From: Panopea generosa
Taxonomy: Eukaryota > Mollusca > Bivalvia > Adapedonta > Hiatellidae
Assembly (NCBI GenBank): GCA_029582155.1
Contig: CM055901.1
Location: forward strand, 50,225,206-50,289,205
Length of the DNA stretch: 64,000 nt
Direction: 5' to 3'
In this document: positions 12,663 through 23,812 of the stretch, in pieces
Layout of the letters: each line of letters opens with the position of its first letter
Numbering within the stretch: position 1 is the first letter of the stretch
The notes under the pieces: generated by a model
What the model was told of the DNA's origin: nothing
Seen by the model: the letters and a program-made list of their open reading frames with translations, nothing else
Databases searched by the model: none
Position numbers and translations under genes: made by a program

Positions 12663-14001
12663 ATTATACTATTTCAAGGGAGTACAAGTTGTTCAACTAA
12701 TTTGCAATCTTGTCAAGGTCTACTTCATTTGTCTCTCAGTCAGTGAAGTTTCCTATGACTTAATCACGTACAAGGAAAGTTCCTGCTACCTTGGAAACTT
12801 TGAGCAATGGAGAAAAGTCGCTCCCTGTACACCCACATATTATACATTAACAAATTAAAAAAAACTCCTCTACGACATGGAGCTAAATTCAGGGCAAAAA
12901 CGACTTCGAAATGCAAACAAACTGAAGCTGCACAGAAAGAATTGTAAATATTAGAAATTGGATTCTGTTATCAAGAGATTTCATCAGACTCTTAGAAAAC
13001 AAAGATGTTAAATTTGCATACTATTTGCATAGAATGTCCTCGTCATCGACAGTCTAAATCCCACATAATCACACAAGATCTGTTTCCAAGATGACAGAAA
13101 ATGGAGACGGGATTTTGGAGCAAGAAATCAATTTTCGCTCGCCACTTAAAGATGCGCAATAGTTCCTATGTTTTGTCCATTAATGGAAACGTAAATCTGT
13201 CTGTCACCTAGAAACATGTGCTTGTTGCATGATGCCCTCTGTGTTGTTTGTTGTAAGTGATGTTAGCAGAGAAGACAACTTTATAAAACGTACAACATCT
13301 CAATAATCCATCCAGAAATAAAAACCAAAGAAAAAAAACATGAACCAAATTTTTCCATTAGAAAGAACTACTAAGAACTAGACATGCAGGTTTTACTTCA
13401 TGACTGTCTCCAGCTGCAATCCAATTTCACCAAAATTGGGTCGATAAGAATAAGAAAGCATTATAAAAAATAACATTGACAAATTATTAAATTTGAATTT
13501 AGGAAAAAGAAGTAAACAGAAAAAATGAATTGTAATATTGTAAAAACAAAAACAGCAAATATATGCAGACAAGTTTTCCAACATACTTCAGTGCACAGGC
13601 AATTTCTTCAATACAAGAGAAAAGTACACTAATTTGCTTGCATAAACATCAGCACTGGATTGGTATGCAGAAGACAATTCAATATCAGGGTAAACCTACC
13701 ACGACTGATGTATTTAGAAACTTTTGAGTTTAGTTACCGGATATTGATTTATCCTGGAACAGAAGGTTCAGTATCTGATTATTTTGTCATCTCTAAAGTG
13801 TTTGTTTAGTGTTCATATACTGCAAATCAAGTAAAAATCTATTTTTCACAAACTTATAACCTTATATCATTGCTTTCTCTCTGGCAGCACTCTTCAATAG
13901 TAAAGATAAATATATATCAGTATGGCGGCCACACAGCAGCTCAGCTCTCTGATGAAGTCCGAGCCCCATAAATAGTAGATCAAATAGTACAGCCGAGGGA
14001 C
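12663..14001. other. unique AT-rich DNA, one short start-like frame
   Basis: At 13091-13170 a 23-codon frame starts in reasonable context (CCAAGATGACAG, peptide MTENGDGILEQE) but runs into TAG without a donor site, so it is not called as a gene. The rest shows no feature. Confidence 0.4.
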
Positions 14002-14562
14002 TGTACATGGTACACTCACTAGTGCTGGCAGAATGGTACATTGTACACCCACTAGTGCTGCCAGAATGGTACATTGTACACCCACAAGTGCTGCCAGAAT
14101 GGTACATTGTAAAACCACTAGTTTTTGCAGAATGGTACATTGTACACCCACTAATGCTGCCAGAATGGTACAATTGTTTACCCACTAGTGCTGCCAGAAT
14201 GGTACATTGTACACCCATTAGTGCTGCCAAAATAGTACATTGCACACCCGCTAGTGCTGCCAGGATGGTACATTTCACACCCACTAGTGCTGCCAGGATG
14301 GTACATATCACACCGACTAGTGCTGCCAGGATGGTATATATCATACCCACTAGGTCTGCCAGGATGGTACATATCACACCCTCTAGTGCTGCCAGGATGG
14401 TACATATCACACCCACTAGTGCTGCCAGGATGGTATATATCACACCCACTAGTGCTGCCAGGATGGTACATATCACACCCACTAGTGCTGGCAGGATGGT
14501 ATATATCATACCCACTATTTCTGGCAGGATGGTATATATCACACCTTCTAGTGCTGCCAGGA
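14002..14562. repeat. 33-bp tandem repeat, about 17 units in two subfamilies
   Basis: The unit contains ACTAGTGCTGCCAGAATGGT then ACATTGTACACCC. The first half of the array (to about 14260) has AGAATGGTACATTGTACACC; the second half has AGGATGGTACATATCACACC, with a sharp switch. The 33-bp length keeps frames open on both strands for nearly the whole array, and those frames extend into flanking DNA at both ends. Confidence 0.95.
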
Positions 14563-14654
14563 CTATAAGGTGATCCTGTGTTAGAAATCACCACTGTTAA
14601 ACAACCATCAGCCACATTTTCTATTTCTGATGTTCATTATTTCAGTATAAATCA

Positions 14655-14757
14655 ACCATCCATCCAAAAGGCCAAGCTTGGTTCAAACACCTGACCTCAA
14701 GAAGGTAATTGTTCTGAACACAGCGCAGTGGACCACTCAACTACACAGGAGATGGCA
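14655..14757 (-). mobile_element. tRNA-like SINE head fragment
   Basis: Read on the minus strand it has box A-like TGTAGTTGAGTGGTCCACTG, then CTTGAGGTCAGG and box B-like GTGTTTGAACC. It resembles a class-II tRNA head but pairs poorly, and no body or tail of the four main families is attached. Confidence 0.4.
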
Positions 14758-15124
14758 TTGCAGTGTAGAAGCTTTGTCATCAATAAAGGTTAATTTCTCT
14801 TTTATCAGACCATATTCAACAAATGATGAACCCTGAAAGTCATCTAAAAACTAATTCTCCTGATGATATTTTTGATTGGCAGGTTATTACAAAGGGGAGG
14901 AACCAATCTCATCCTAGAACAGGCTTCCTCAGAACCGAAATTAAATTAACTTTAAATACAAACCTCCACAAACCTGCACGACTCATCACACTTTAGTGAT
15001 CTTCTCTCTCCACCGAAACTTAAATCTTAAAAGCGAAATGATTGAAATGAAAACATTTTTATAACATTTTAATGAGATTTAATGACAATAAAACATTAGA
15101 ATGAATTCTGGTGCCTTTAAATAT
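14758..15124. other. unique DNA, no gene seen
   Basis: No recognisable element lies between the two tRNA-like repeats. Confidence 0.45.
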
Positions 15125-15250
15125 TGTAGGTAGGGCAGTGGTGTAATCAATAGTGTTAGCTGCTCACACCAGGGTTGTGGGTTCAATCTCTGACTCGACC
15201 TAAAGGTCTTTCAAAAACAACATTGAGCACTAGTTATACTCCGAAAATAG
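15125..15250 (+). mobile_element. tRNA-derived SINE, family not assigned
   Basis: The plus strand reads GGGCAGTGGTGTAATCAATA as box A region and GTTGTGGGTTCAATCTCTGA as box B region. AAAGGTCTTTCAAAAACAAC then GAGCACTAGTTATA follows, loosely like the body of family A. The tail is not identifiable. Confidence 0.5.
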
Positions 15251-15363
15251 CCCAAAAAGCAATCAAAAAAAAGTTTTAAAGTTATTTTACAATCCATTTT
15301 AAATACATTAAAATAAATTTTGTCATTGTTAGGTGAAAACTCTGATGTTGAAATTAAGGCAAA

Positions 15364-15627
15364 ATGAATTGGATTAAAAATAATCAATATATTGATGATG
15401 TTGAAGATGTACCTAACTCTGATATTCATGTTATTGTCAAAGACAATAATTTAGAAGAAGAAAAGGTGCAAACCCATAAACCACTCCACACCTCCACTGA
15501 TTCAAATAACATCAAAGCTGACATGTTATCAAATATTGATTTAAAAAAAGATGGGGGGAAAAACAAGAATAAGAAAAAGCATTCCATCCAGACATCTAGT
15601 GACAGTTTAGTAATTCACATTGTTTAA
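15364..15627 (+). CDS. possible coding fragment, 87 codons (weak)
   Basis: An open frame from ATG 15364 to TAA gives an acidic then lysine-rich hydrophilic peptide (segments NNQYIDDVEDVPNSDIHVIV and KKDGGKNKNKKKHSIQTSSD). Just upstream, after an acceptor-like TTGTTAG at 15331, a different frame reads ENSDVEIKAK before a stop. A single frameshift would join the two, which is what a decayed exon or retro-copy would look like. I recognise no domain, no membrane segment and no signal peptide. AT-rich, lysine/asparagine-rich frames of this size also arise by chance here, so confidence is low. Confidence 0.2.
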   Translation: MNWIKNNQYIDDVEDVPNSDIHVIVKDNNLEEEKVQTHKPLHTSTDSNNIKADMLSNIDLKKDGGKNKNKKKHSIQTSSDSLVIHIV

Positions 15628-16607
15628 ATTATACAAGAAATTCAAATTAAGAATCGTAAAAAAGATGACATGTTATATTCGAAATTCTTTCCATTTTATT
15701 CCAGAGTATTACAGGGGGGAAGAATAGACCAGCGAGACGCACTGTGTGGGGAAGTGGAAAAATTGAAAACCAAAAAGTCACATTTAATAAAAGCATTTTG
15801 AAAAGATGGTTAATTGTTTCACTTACAATTAGCATTTAAAAAATTACTTGATGGAATTAACTATAAAAAATAATCTTCTCCTTTTTTTACCAATTAGTTT
15901 ACTAATTAAAACTTTCTCATTCAGAAATCGTTTGAAACTAGGCATTAGATTTGAAAAGTTTATTGGTCAAAATCTAGGCAGCACTTTTTCAAGGAAGAAA
16001 CAGTGCCAGAACGTTTCAAAAGCTGATCATGTGATTTTTCGTTTCGACTTTTTGTGCATGTGCATATTTTATAGTTCCCACTGACCATCTGGGTATTAAA
16101 GGAATTTATTTCACTGATATATAGATCAATGCCATCTACGATATTCCAGATTACCACAAAACATTTGTGGTTTATTTTATATGTAAACATTACCGGACAT
16201 GACGCTAAACTGTTTTGAGGTAATCTGGAATTTGGTAGGTCCCACTCAATTGTACATCAGTGAAAGAGATTCTCCTAATACCCAAATGTCAGTCGAAACT
16301 ATAAAATCTACTAATGTACCCAAAACTGACATGAAAAATCGCTTAAACCAGCTTTTGAAACAACGTTCTGGCATCATTTTTAGCAATGTGCATGACTTAT
16401 ATCTTTGTATCATACTTAAAGAAATTTTAAATCCTTAAAATTGTTACATTGATTCAAGTGATCTGAACAGATAGGTCAACCAGGAAACCCGAACTTGTAA
16501 CTCCAACTGGAGGGTCAAGAAATAAATCCTGTAACAACAGTTACAATTACATGTACTTGGAACAAGTAGTAAGGCAAATCCTAGTAAATCAGTTACTTGT
16601 AATATTA
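15628..16607. other. unique AT-rich DNA grading into a decayed array edge
   Basis: No gene was seen. From about 16470 the words GATAGGTCAGCAAG, AGTTACTTG and GTAACAACAG appear at irregular spacing. They look like the worn left edge of the 40-bp array that follows. Confidence 0.45.
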
Positions 16608-17462
16608 ACAGATAGGTCAGCAAGAGTTACTTGCACAGATAGTTCAGCAAGCATTGGTGATGACAGTTACTTGCACAGATAGTTCAGCAAGCACTGGTGA
16701 TGACAGTTACTTGCACAGACAGTTCAGCAAGCACTAGTTGTGACAGCTACTTGCACAGATAGTTCAGCAAGCACTGGTGATGACAGTTACTTGCACAGAT
16801 AGTTCAGCAAGCACTAGTAGTGACAGCTACTTGCACAGATAGTTCAGCAAGCACTGATGATGACAGTTACTTGCATAGATAGTTCAGCAAGCACTAGAAG
16901 TGACAGCTACTTGCACAGATAGTTCAGCAAGCACTAGAAGTGACAGCTACTTGCACAGATAGTTCAACAAGCACTAGTAATTACAGCTATTTGCACTGAT
17001 AGTTCAGCAAGCACTAGAAGTGACAGCTACTTGCACAGATAGTTCAGCAAGCACTAGTAATTACAGCTACTTGCACAGATAGTTCAGCAAGCATTAGTAG
17101 TGACAGCTACTTGCACAGATAGTTCAGCAAGCACTAGTTATGACAGCTACTTCCACAGAGAGTTCAGCAAGCACTAGTTATGACAGCTACTTTCACAGAT
17201 AGTTCAGCAAGCACTAGTTATGACATCTACTTTCACAGATAGTTCAGCAAGCACTAGTTATGACAGCTACTTGCACAGATAGTTCAGCAAGCACTAGTTA
17301 TGACAGCTACTTGCACAGATAGTTCAGCAAGCACTAGTTATGACAGCTACTTGCACAGATAGTTCAGCAAGCACTAGTAATTACAGCTACTTGCACAGAT
17401 AGTTCAGCAAGCACTAGAAGTGACAGCTACTTGCACAGATAGTTCAGCAAGCATTAGTAATA
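16608..17462. repeat. 40-bp tandem repeat, about 21 units
   Basis: The unit is AGTTCAGCAAGCACTAGTAG followed by TGACAGCTACTTGCACAGAT. The phase is exactly kept from 16681 to 17440. Variants at the middle (GGTGATGACAG, AGAAGTGACAG, AGTTATGACAG, AGTAATTACAG) are grouped in runs, suggesting local block duplications. Confidence 0.96.
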
Positions 17463-19007
17463 CCATTTCTTGCACATTCGGCACATAATACTATCAAAAT
17501 CTAAGACCACAGCAAACACAAGCAAAATAACCCACAAACCCAATCAACAGTAGTTGTCCATCAGTTTTAGACAGAAATGCAACTTGCCACAAGCTACACA
17601 TGAATCATTTTAATTTTTTTTTCTTTAACCAAACACTATTTGTTTGCCTTCTTCATCGACTCCTAATGCAATTACCTAATTTAAATATTCAATGCATAAA
17701 TCTCTTCAGGACTAGCGGAATGTGAACCGTGGAAAAAGAAATTTAATCTTTACGTTTTATGAGGTGTTTTTCCTTCTATATTTGAAAGTATCAATACATC
17801 TATTGTGTTCCCTAGGAAGGTGTGTGGAGATTTCACCTAATAAATTGTGCACAGTTGGGACTTGTCTGAGGAAGGAACTTTTGAGTCATACAACAGCAAA
17901 ATTAAGAAAAGGTAATTAAGGGCAAAACAATTGTTTTGCAAGCTGTGTAACAAACTACCCTCACTTGCTTGTTTCTGGGTTAAAAAAGAGACCAAGTAAT
18001 TATCCAGAATAGTGTCAATAGCATAAACAAGAGAAATAGATCTCATGGTAAAATTAACTAATTTTTTTTTTACTTCAACATAATAATTATAACCTATTTC
18101 TGAAAAGTTTTCTTGACAATTTCTTAATTGTTTTGTCTATTTTAAGTAAATAAAGTCATATTCTAAATAACATTTGGTGACAAAAGAATTTTTTCAAGTT
18201 ATGGTAGCTGTCAATGATTAAACAATTATGGCAAAAAATTCATGAGCAGTCTTCAATTTTTTTTTAAATTATTAAATTCAAAATGTGCATGCCAGACAAA
18301 TAACTGTTGAAATAAAACTGTTCAGAAGAGATAAATAATTCCATTAAATGTGATGCCTTTCTATTTCTAATACAAATGTTGAAAGAAAAGCCAGACATTT
18401 AAAGTACCAAATTATTCAAAGTTATGAAGAAAAAACAGTTTAGATTCAACAAAGTTCTCTCTATTGCCACATACACATGCTTTTTTTCCTCTCCAGGAAA
18501 CATTCAACATGAGGAGTACATCAAAATAGAATAAAACAAATAATTTGCTTATTTTTTAACTTATTGTACAATTTAAAAATATTTCTTAACATAATTACAG
18601 GCAACCGATGTTGCTCAACAATAGAATGTCAATGGGTGGGGTATAATCATGTCACATGCCCTGTAATTTATTTTAGCAAGCTCAGAACTTATGTCAATCA
18701 CTGACATTCCTCAGTACTGTTGTAAGAGGCCGGGAACCAACATGCAACCTCTAGCATGAACAGACATACATCATTTCACCACTTAACATGTCCTCAGTAT
18801 AATACTTAAGTATAACAGCACCCATGAATACAACTGTGGCTTAAAGACTGCTGATAGTAAACATTGTAAAATAAAACCAAACACAACCTTCCAAGACAAT
18901 TCTGAGTTTATCTGAACCATTGTCCTCACTACAGCGATGTGCCCCGATGTGCCCAGACTTGCATGCAATAAGACACACAAATTATGCAATACAAATATTC
19001 CCTACAG
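17463..19007. other. unique AT-rich DNA, no gene seen
   Basis: Contains A/T homopolymers and no recognised exon until the candidate at 19008. Confidence 0.5.
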
Positions 19008-19120
19008 CAAGTACAAAGACATTAAAAGTTAAAGACAATGATGGGACTAACAGTCAATATGGAATTAATGTTCTCGGAATGTTTGTTGTTTTTGCCATCC
19101 TACTCGTATTGGTTGTTTGA
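19008..19120 (+). pseudogene. glutamate-transporter-like (SLC1A/EAAT) exon fragment
   Basis: After a good acceptor (ATTCCCTACAG ending at 19007) a frame stays open for 36 codons to TGA at 19118. Its middle reads DNDGTNSQYGINVLGM and it ends FVVFAILLVLVV. This resembles the stretch of excitatory amino-acid transporters where a variable extracellular loop meets a membrane helix through a (G/D)xNVLGxVVF motif; that comparison is from memory. Compared with the family there is one extra residue before VVF, and a stop falls inside the helix with no consensus donor before it (only CTC|GTATTG). It is therefore more likely a decayed exon than a working one. No partner exons were found in the window. 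Confidence 0.33.
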
Positions 19121-19684
19121 CATAATAATAACTCCAAAGAAAAGATTTAACATTTTAACACTTGGTTTTGAATGACCAAGAATGGAAAAGACTTACTTCG
19201 TCGAAACAATTAAAGGGGATAGTATATCAGGGAAAAACGATACAATTGTCTTAAAAAATTAAATTATTTTTCAAATGGATAAAAAGCATCTTTATATTAT
19301 CATTAATAAATAAATACGAATGATTTGGTATGTTAAATCAACAAAAACTTCGATATTTAAATTGGAGTGGTAAACTCGAAACGAAACCCCAATTCTATAA
19401 ATAGACAACATTTTAAGTACTTAATTGTCATACTGACTCTTTCTTACTTGAAACCATTTGTACTACATGTAAACCTGTATAACAGATTTAACTGAAATCA
19501 AAATGAAACCACATGACTCATTTAATACTGTCACAAATATGTTGCTGGGTGGGGGGAGTCTATTTCAGTATAACCTAGGCGCATAGCAAAAATTAAGAAA
19601 TCCTTTTTCAATATATTATTTTGGCATGCTAAAATGGATATCCTTTTGGCAATATGGGATCAGTGAGATAATGTAGACTTTATG
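19121..19684. other. unique AT-rich DNA
   Basis: No feature seen. Confidence 0.5.
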
Positions 19685-19980
19685 TATTTATAAATGCTTT
19701 ATAGATATTTATCATCATTTAGAATGAGTGTTTATTCTTCAAAAAATTCTTCAATCAATGCTTTATGAACATTTATTATCACTTAGAAGTGGTGTTCATT
19801 CTTCAATCAATTATTCAATCAATACTTTATGAACATTTATTATCACTTAAAAGGGGTGTAATTCTTCAATCTTCATTAAATTCTTCAATCAATGCTTTAT
19901 AAAAATTTATCATAATTCAGAATGAGTGTTAATTCTTCAATCAATTCTTCAATCAATTCTTCACTCAATGCTTTATGAAA
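19685..19980. repeat. 64-76-bp degenerate tandem repeat, 4-5 units
   Basis: CAAT(G/A)CTTTAT recurs at 19756, 19820, 19890 and 19966. Each unit continues with a variable number of TTCTTCAATCAA words (1, 1, 2, 3), so length variation between units comes from this small internal repeat. Confidence 0.85.
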
Positions 19981-20080
19981 AACATGTTGGTTGCTTTTAA
20001 AAAAAGCATCCAATGGTTTGGTCTTATAAACGATATGGCAATTAAGGTGAATGAATGTGTAAGTTTGGTTCCTTGTACAG

Positions 20081-20150
20081 GGTACTAAATACATGGGTGA
20101 TACCAAATCCGGACAAGGTTCCGGTTGACACAGCGAATTCCTGGCTGCAG
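20081..20150 (+). CDS. candidate internal coding exon, 70 bp
   Basis: The block is bounded by a strong acceptor (GTTCCTTGTACAG ending at 20080) and a strong donor (GCTGCAG|GTGTGT from 20151). In only one of three frames it is fully open, giving 23 codons whose core is NTWVIPNPDKVPVDTANSW. It is clearly less AT-rich than the flanks and contains three CpG. I do not recognise the family. The minus strand is also open across it (with its own acceptor-like CACACCTGCAG), so the strand is not certain. Length and phase are reasonable for an internal exon of a plus-strand gene, but no neighbouring exon can be linked by sequence. Confidence 0.3.
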
Positions 20151-20930
20151 GTGTGTCTGATAGTAACTTTGATGTTTAAATGTACTGATCTCAATCATTA
20201 TGTATTGCCATTTGCATATCTAAAAAAAACCTTACCTTATAATTATATTGTCTAAAGTACTTACTGCTATATTCTATACAATTAACTACTGTCATAATAA
20301 TATATTTTAAAATAATTCATATCCATATTTTGAATTAATTTGTGGATATATTGTATTTAAAAACAACAGTTAAAAATTACTGTTTTTACAAAACTTGTGC
20401 ATTCGGCGATATATCTGATTGTGACGACATGCTGAAAAGATGTCACACGGGTAAACTATATTTAAAATAAACAACAGAAGCGGTTTAATTTTGTTATTAT
20501 TTTAATTGTTATAGGTTCAGCATATTATAATAATTGAGTAAATACATCTATATTTGAAAATAATTTACATCAACTCGGTAGGAATTTGTCAGAAACAGTG
20601 ATAAATTGTCAAAAAAGATAAGTTTCAAGACCTCATTTAAGCAAGGAATTTTAAAAAATTCTTTTATTTATAAGGCATTATCATTTTTTTCCTGATTAAA
20701 TATTATGTAAAGAACAATTCATAGTGATCTCAATTAGTGCATTAAAACGTCACAATCAATTATAACACACACATTTGAATTTTCCTTTTAGCCGGAAAAT
20801 GGTCGGAACATGACTAGGTTTTAATATCAATAGTGGTTTGTACATTTCCATGATGCAATGTTTAGAAAAACAATGGCGACCTCCATGTGGCGAATGACGT
20901 GTTTTTAACACATGATCGTGAAGTTTCAAT
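20151..20930. other. AT-rich DNA ending in a CpG-bearing stretch
   Basis: From about 20790 CpG dinucleotides become frequent (GCCGGAAAATGGTCGG, ACAATGGCGACC, GGCGAATGACG), as expected near a transcription start. The ATGGCGACC at 20873 opens only 10 codons. No other feature. Confidence 0.4.
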
Positions 20931-21164
20931 ATGGCAGCGCCAACAGTCAATTTCTTAACTCGCCCTTATATAGGGTTCGGTCGCTCATGTACTAACCAAT
21001 TATCACTCAGAAAAGGACTGTTAATTGAGAATCTACTGACTGAGAGTTCTGTAATGTCCACTCATTTACCTCTGATGAATCATTCCACAGTGGTGATTAT
21101 GTTAAATGTACGTTTAAATGTACTGGTGTCCTTGAATAAAAGAAAATTGTTTATCTGGGTATAA
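20931..21164 (+). CDS. possible first coding exon, organelle-targeting-like N-terminus (weak)
   Basis: ATG at 20931 sits in the motif ATATGGCAGCGCC within a small CpG-bearing stretch. The 77-codon frame begins MAAPTVNFLTRPYIGFGRSC. The first 30 residues have several R/K and no acidic residue, as in mitochondrial targeting sequences; this is only an inference from composition. The distal part (from about residue 45) looks like chance translation of AT-rich DNA, so if real the exon probably ends earlier, but no convincing GT donor can be chosen. No family recognised. Confidence 0.2.
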   Translation: MAAPTVNFLTRPYIGFGRSCTNQLSLRKGLLIENLLTESSVMSTHLPLMNHSTVVIMLNVRLNVLVSLNKRKLFIWV

Positions 21165-21443
21165 ATTGTTTATAAATGGTGTCAATGAGGCGCACTATCA
21201 TATCAATAATTACTATAAATAAAAAAAAAGAAATCTGATTGATTTTCTAATCTTTAATAATTTGTTACCATGGTTACAAACAAGAACAAATCAAATTACA
21301 GTGCATAATAAATAGATTAATAATTTTAAATTCAATGAATTATCCATAAAATGTTCAATTATATTGTGATTATTTCTATAATTATGAACAAGTCCTGAAT
21401 CTCAATTGTTTGTTATGGAGTTGCAGTTTATTGAGAGCCTGTG

Positions 21444-21587
21444 AATCTTCCTGGGTAGAACCAGTACTAAGCATATGCAGGAAGTGTCTTGTTTAGGAAC
21501 ACCACACATGAGCGCAGGGATTTAGGATCGAACCAACGACTGTCTGGTTCTGGGTTTGATGCTCTACCACAGAATGATGTGATCCTG
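21444..21587 (-). mobile_element. SINE family B, tail-truncated copy
   Basis: In plus-strand order it shows AACCAGTACTAAGCATATGC, GGAACACCACACATGAGCGC, box B complement GGATCGAACC and the box A side ATGCTCTACCACAGAATG. The TGTTTCACAATCG tail found in the other copies is absent, so it is truncated on that side. Confidence 0.78.
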
Positions 21588-22489
21588 TATGGTAGTTCTA
21601 GGAACGGGTTACCGGATGTCTGGTGGCATTATAAATATGACTGGTCGATTCATCGCACATTATGTTTCTGCGGACTACATACTTTAAGCTCGCAGTTTAA
21701 GATTCCTTAAAACCTCAAGAAATCATCCTAGCTCCAAATCTCGACTTAACAAATATATTGTGCACCATCCCCTTCACCCACGCCTCGAAATCCCATCTTT
21801 TTTATTAAACACTTGTTTGCCTAACAGAATTAAAATAATATCTGCTTGTTTTATTGTCAAGTGCCAATAATGTCATAGTTGACAATAATTAAATATCTGA
21901 ATTTAAGCTAATGACACAGTAAACAAGGATTATTTTAAACAATACCTCCCCACCAATCATTATTGTGGTGAAAGCTAATAAAATATCAGGTGATGAAAGA
22001 AATAGCTCCATTAAAGTAATCATTTTATTTCCAACCATGACCATATTTAATGATTAATGACATCTACACTCAATAACCTCGCACCATTGTTGTCTCAGGC
22101 AGACAGCATTGTCAACATTTCAATAATTAACTAATCAATATTAATTATATAATTGTAAACTACTTACTTTAAAAAGAATAATCAAATACGATCTAATTAA
22201 GTAAAAAAAAAAGAAATAAAAAGTAGTCCTGTCCCTATAATGTGGGCAAACCTTCCCTATAATGAGGGCGAAATTATTACATTAGGGTAGTGTATAAAGC
22301 AGACGCCAAAGCAAGACAAAATCTTGTCCTGATAAACATAATAAAGGACCACTATCATCCTAAAATCATGGACAAACATTGGAATATGATTAATTAATGA
22401 GAGGAGGAACATTTGCAATTTAGGAACATTAAGGGAGAGATAATCTGACAACAGGCCATGAATAGTAACTGTAGATAAAAATTTAATAA
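21588..22489. other. unique DNA with a small CpG-bearing block
   Basis: At 21590-21715 there are several CpG and a TATAAATA word (about 21632). The frame across it reads PDVWWHYKYDWSIHRT before a stop at 21708. It could be a promoter or exon remnant but has no splice support. The remainder is AT-rich with nothing recognised. Confidence 0.35.
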
Positions 22490-23812
22490 ATCCGGCTACA
22501 AACTGGGGTTCGATAGCACAGTCAGTAATGATGATGCCTTCTACAGATTGTAATCCTGTAGTGCAGCCATATGTATACTGATGCCAGCTCTTACAGACTG
22601 GAACTACATGCATTAAATTGCAAGACAACTCCTGCAACTTTGGATTAATGGTATAATCCAGGGTATTGTTTAAGGGAACATTCAACAAACTTGGGTTCTA
22701 TGGTACAATTACAAGCAACTTTGAAAATTTGGTTCCATTGGTATCGTTGAAAACCACATCCTAATAAATCGGAGCTCAATGTTAAAACTGCAAACTGCTT
22801 CCGGAGTTCAATGGTTCAAGTGCAATGGGTCAATTGCAAGATATCTCCTACAAACTTAGGGGTTCAATTTCAAGATATATCCTACAAACTGGGGTCGAGT
22901 GGTATAATTACAAAACATCTCTTACAAACTGGGGTCCTATTTCAAGATATCTCTTACAAACTTGGGTCCAGTGGATCTCCTACAAACTGGGGTCGAATTT
23001 CAAGAAATCTCCTACAAACTGGGGTCCATTTGTACTATTTCAAGATATTTTCTTCAAACTGGGGTCCAATGGTACAATTGCAAGCATTCTCCTTCAAACT
23101 GGGGTCCAATGGTACAATTGCAAGCAATCTCCTTCAAACTGGGGTCCAATGGTACAAAAGCAAGCATTCTCCTTCAAACTGGGGTCCAATGGTACAATTG
23201 CATGCATTCTCCTTAAAACTGGAGTCCAATGGTACAGTTGCAAGCATTCTCCTTCAAACTGGGGTCCAATGGTACAATTGCAAACTGCTTCCGGAGTTCA
23301 ATGGTTCAAGTGCAATGGGTCAATTGCAAGATATCTCCTACAAACTGGGGTTCAATTTCAAGATATCTCTTACAAACTAGGGTCGAGTGGTATAATTACA
23401 AAACATCTCCTAAAAACTGGGGTCCTATTTCAAGACTTGGGTCCAGTGGATCTCCTACAAACTGGGGTCCAATTTCAAGAAATCTCCTACAAACTGGGGT
23501 CCATTTGTACTATTTCAAGATATTTTCTTCAAACTGGGGTCCAATGGTACAATTGCAAGCATTCTTCTTCAAACTGGGGTCCAGTGGTACAATTGCAAGC
23601 AATCTCCTTCTAACTGGGGTCCAATGGTACAATTGCAAGCATTCTTCTTCAAACTGGGGTCCAGTGGTACAATTGCAAGCAATCTCCTTCTAACTGGGGT
23701 CCAATGGTACAATTGCAAGCATTCTCTTTCAAATTGGGGTCTAATGACAAGCATTCTCCTTCAAACGGGTGTCCAATTTCAAAATATCTCCTGCAACTGG
23801 GGTTCAGTGTAA
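22490..23812. repeat. 40-bp tandem repeat with a 490-bp internal duplication
   Basis: The core unit is AAACTGGGGTCCAATGGTAC then AATTGCAAGCATTCTCCTTC, regular at 23050-23280 and 23520-23740. A complex block starting CCGGAGTTCAATGGTTCAAG at 22801 recurs at 23291, so about 490 bases were duplicated as a whole. To the left (22490-22800) the words CAAACTGGGGTTCGATAG and TGGTACAATTACAAGCAA appear in worn form, showing edge decay. Open frames here are repeat artefacts. Confidence 0.93.

Noticed and set aside
13862-14615. Protein-coding genes of 145-226 codons in the 33-bp array
   Set aside because: Frames are open on both strands simply because the unit is divisible by three and lacks stops; no splice, start or family support.
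22811-23693. Open frames of 154-262 codons over the 40-bp array
   Set aside because: They overlap each other in different phases and follow the repeat; the translated words are just the repeat read in three frames.
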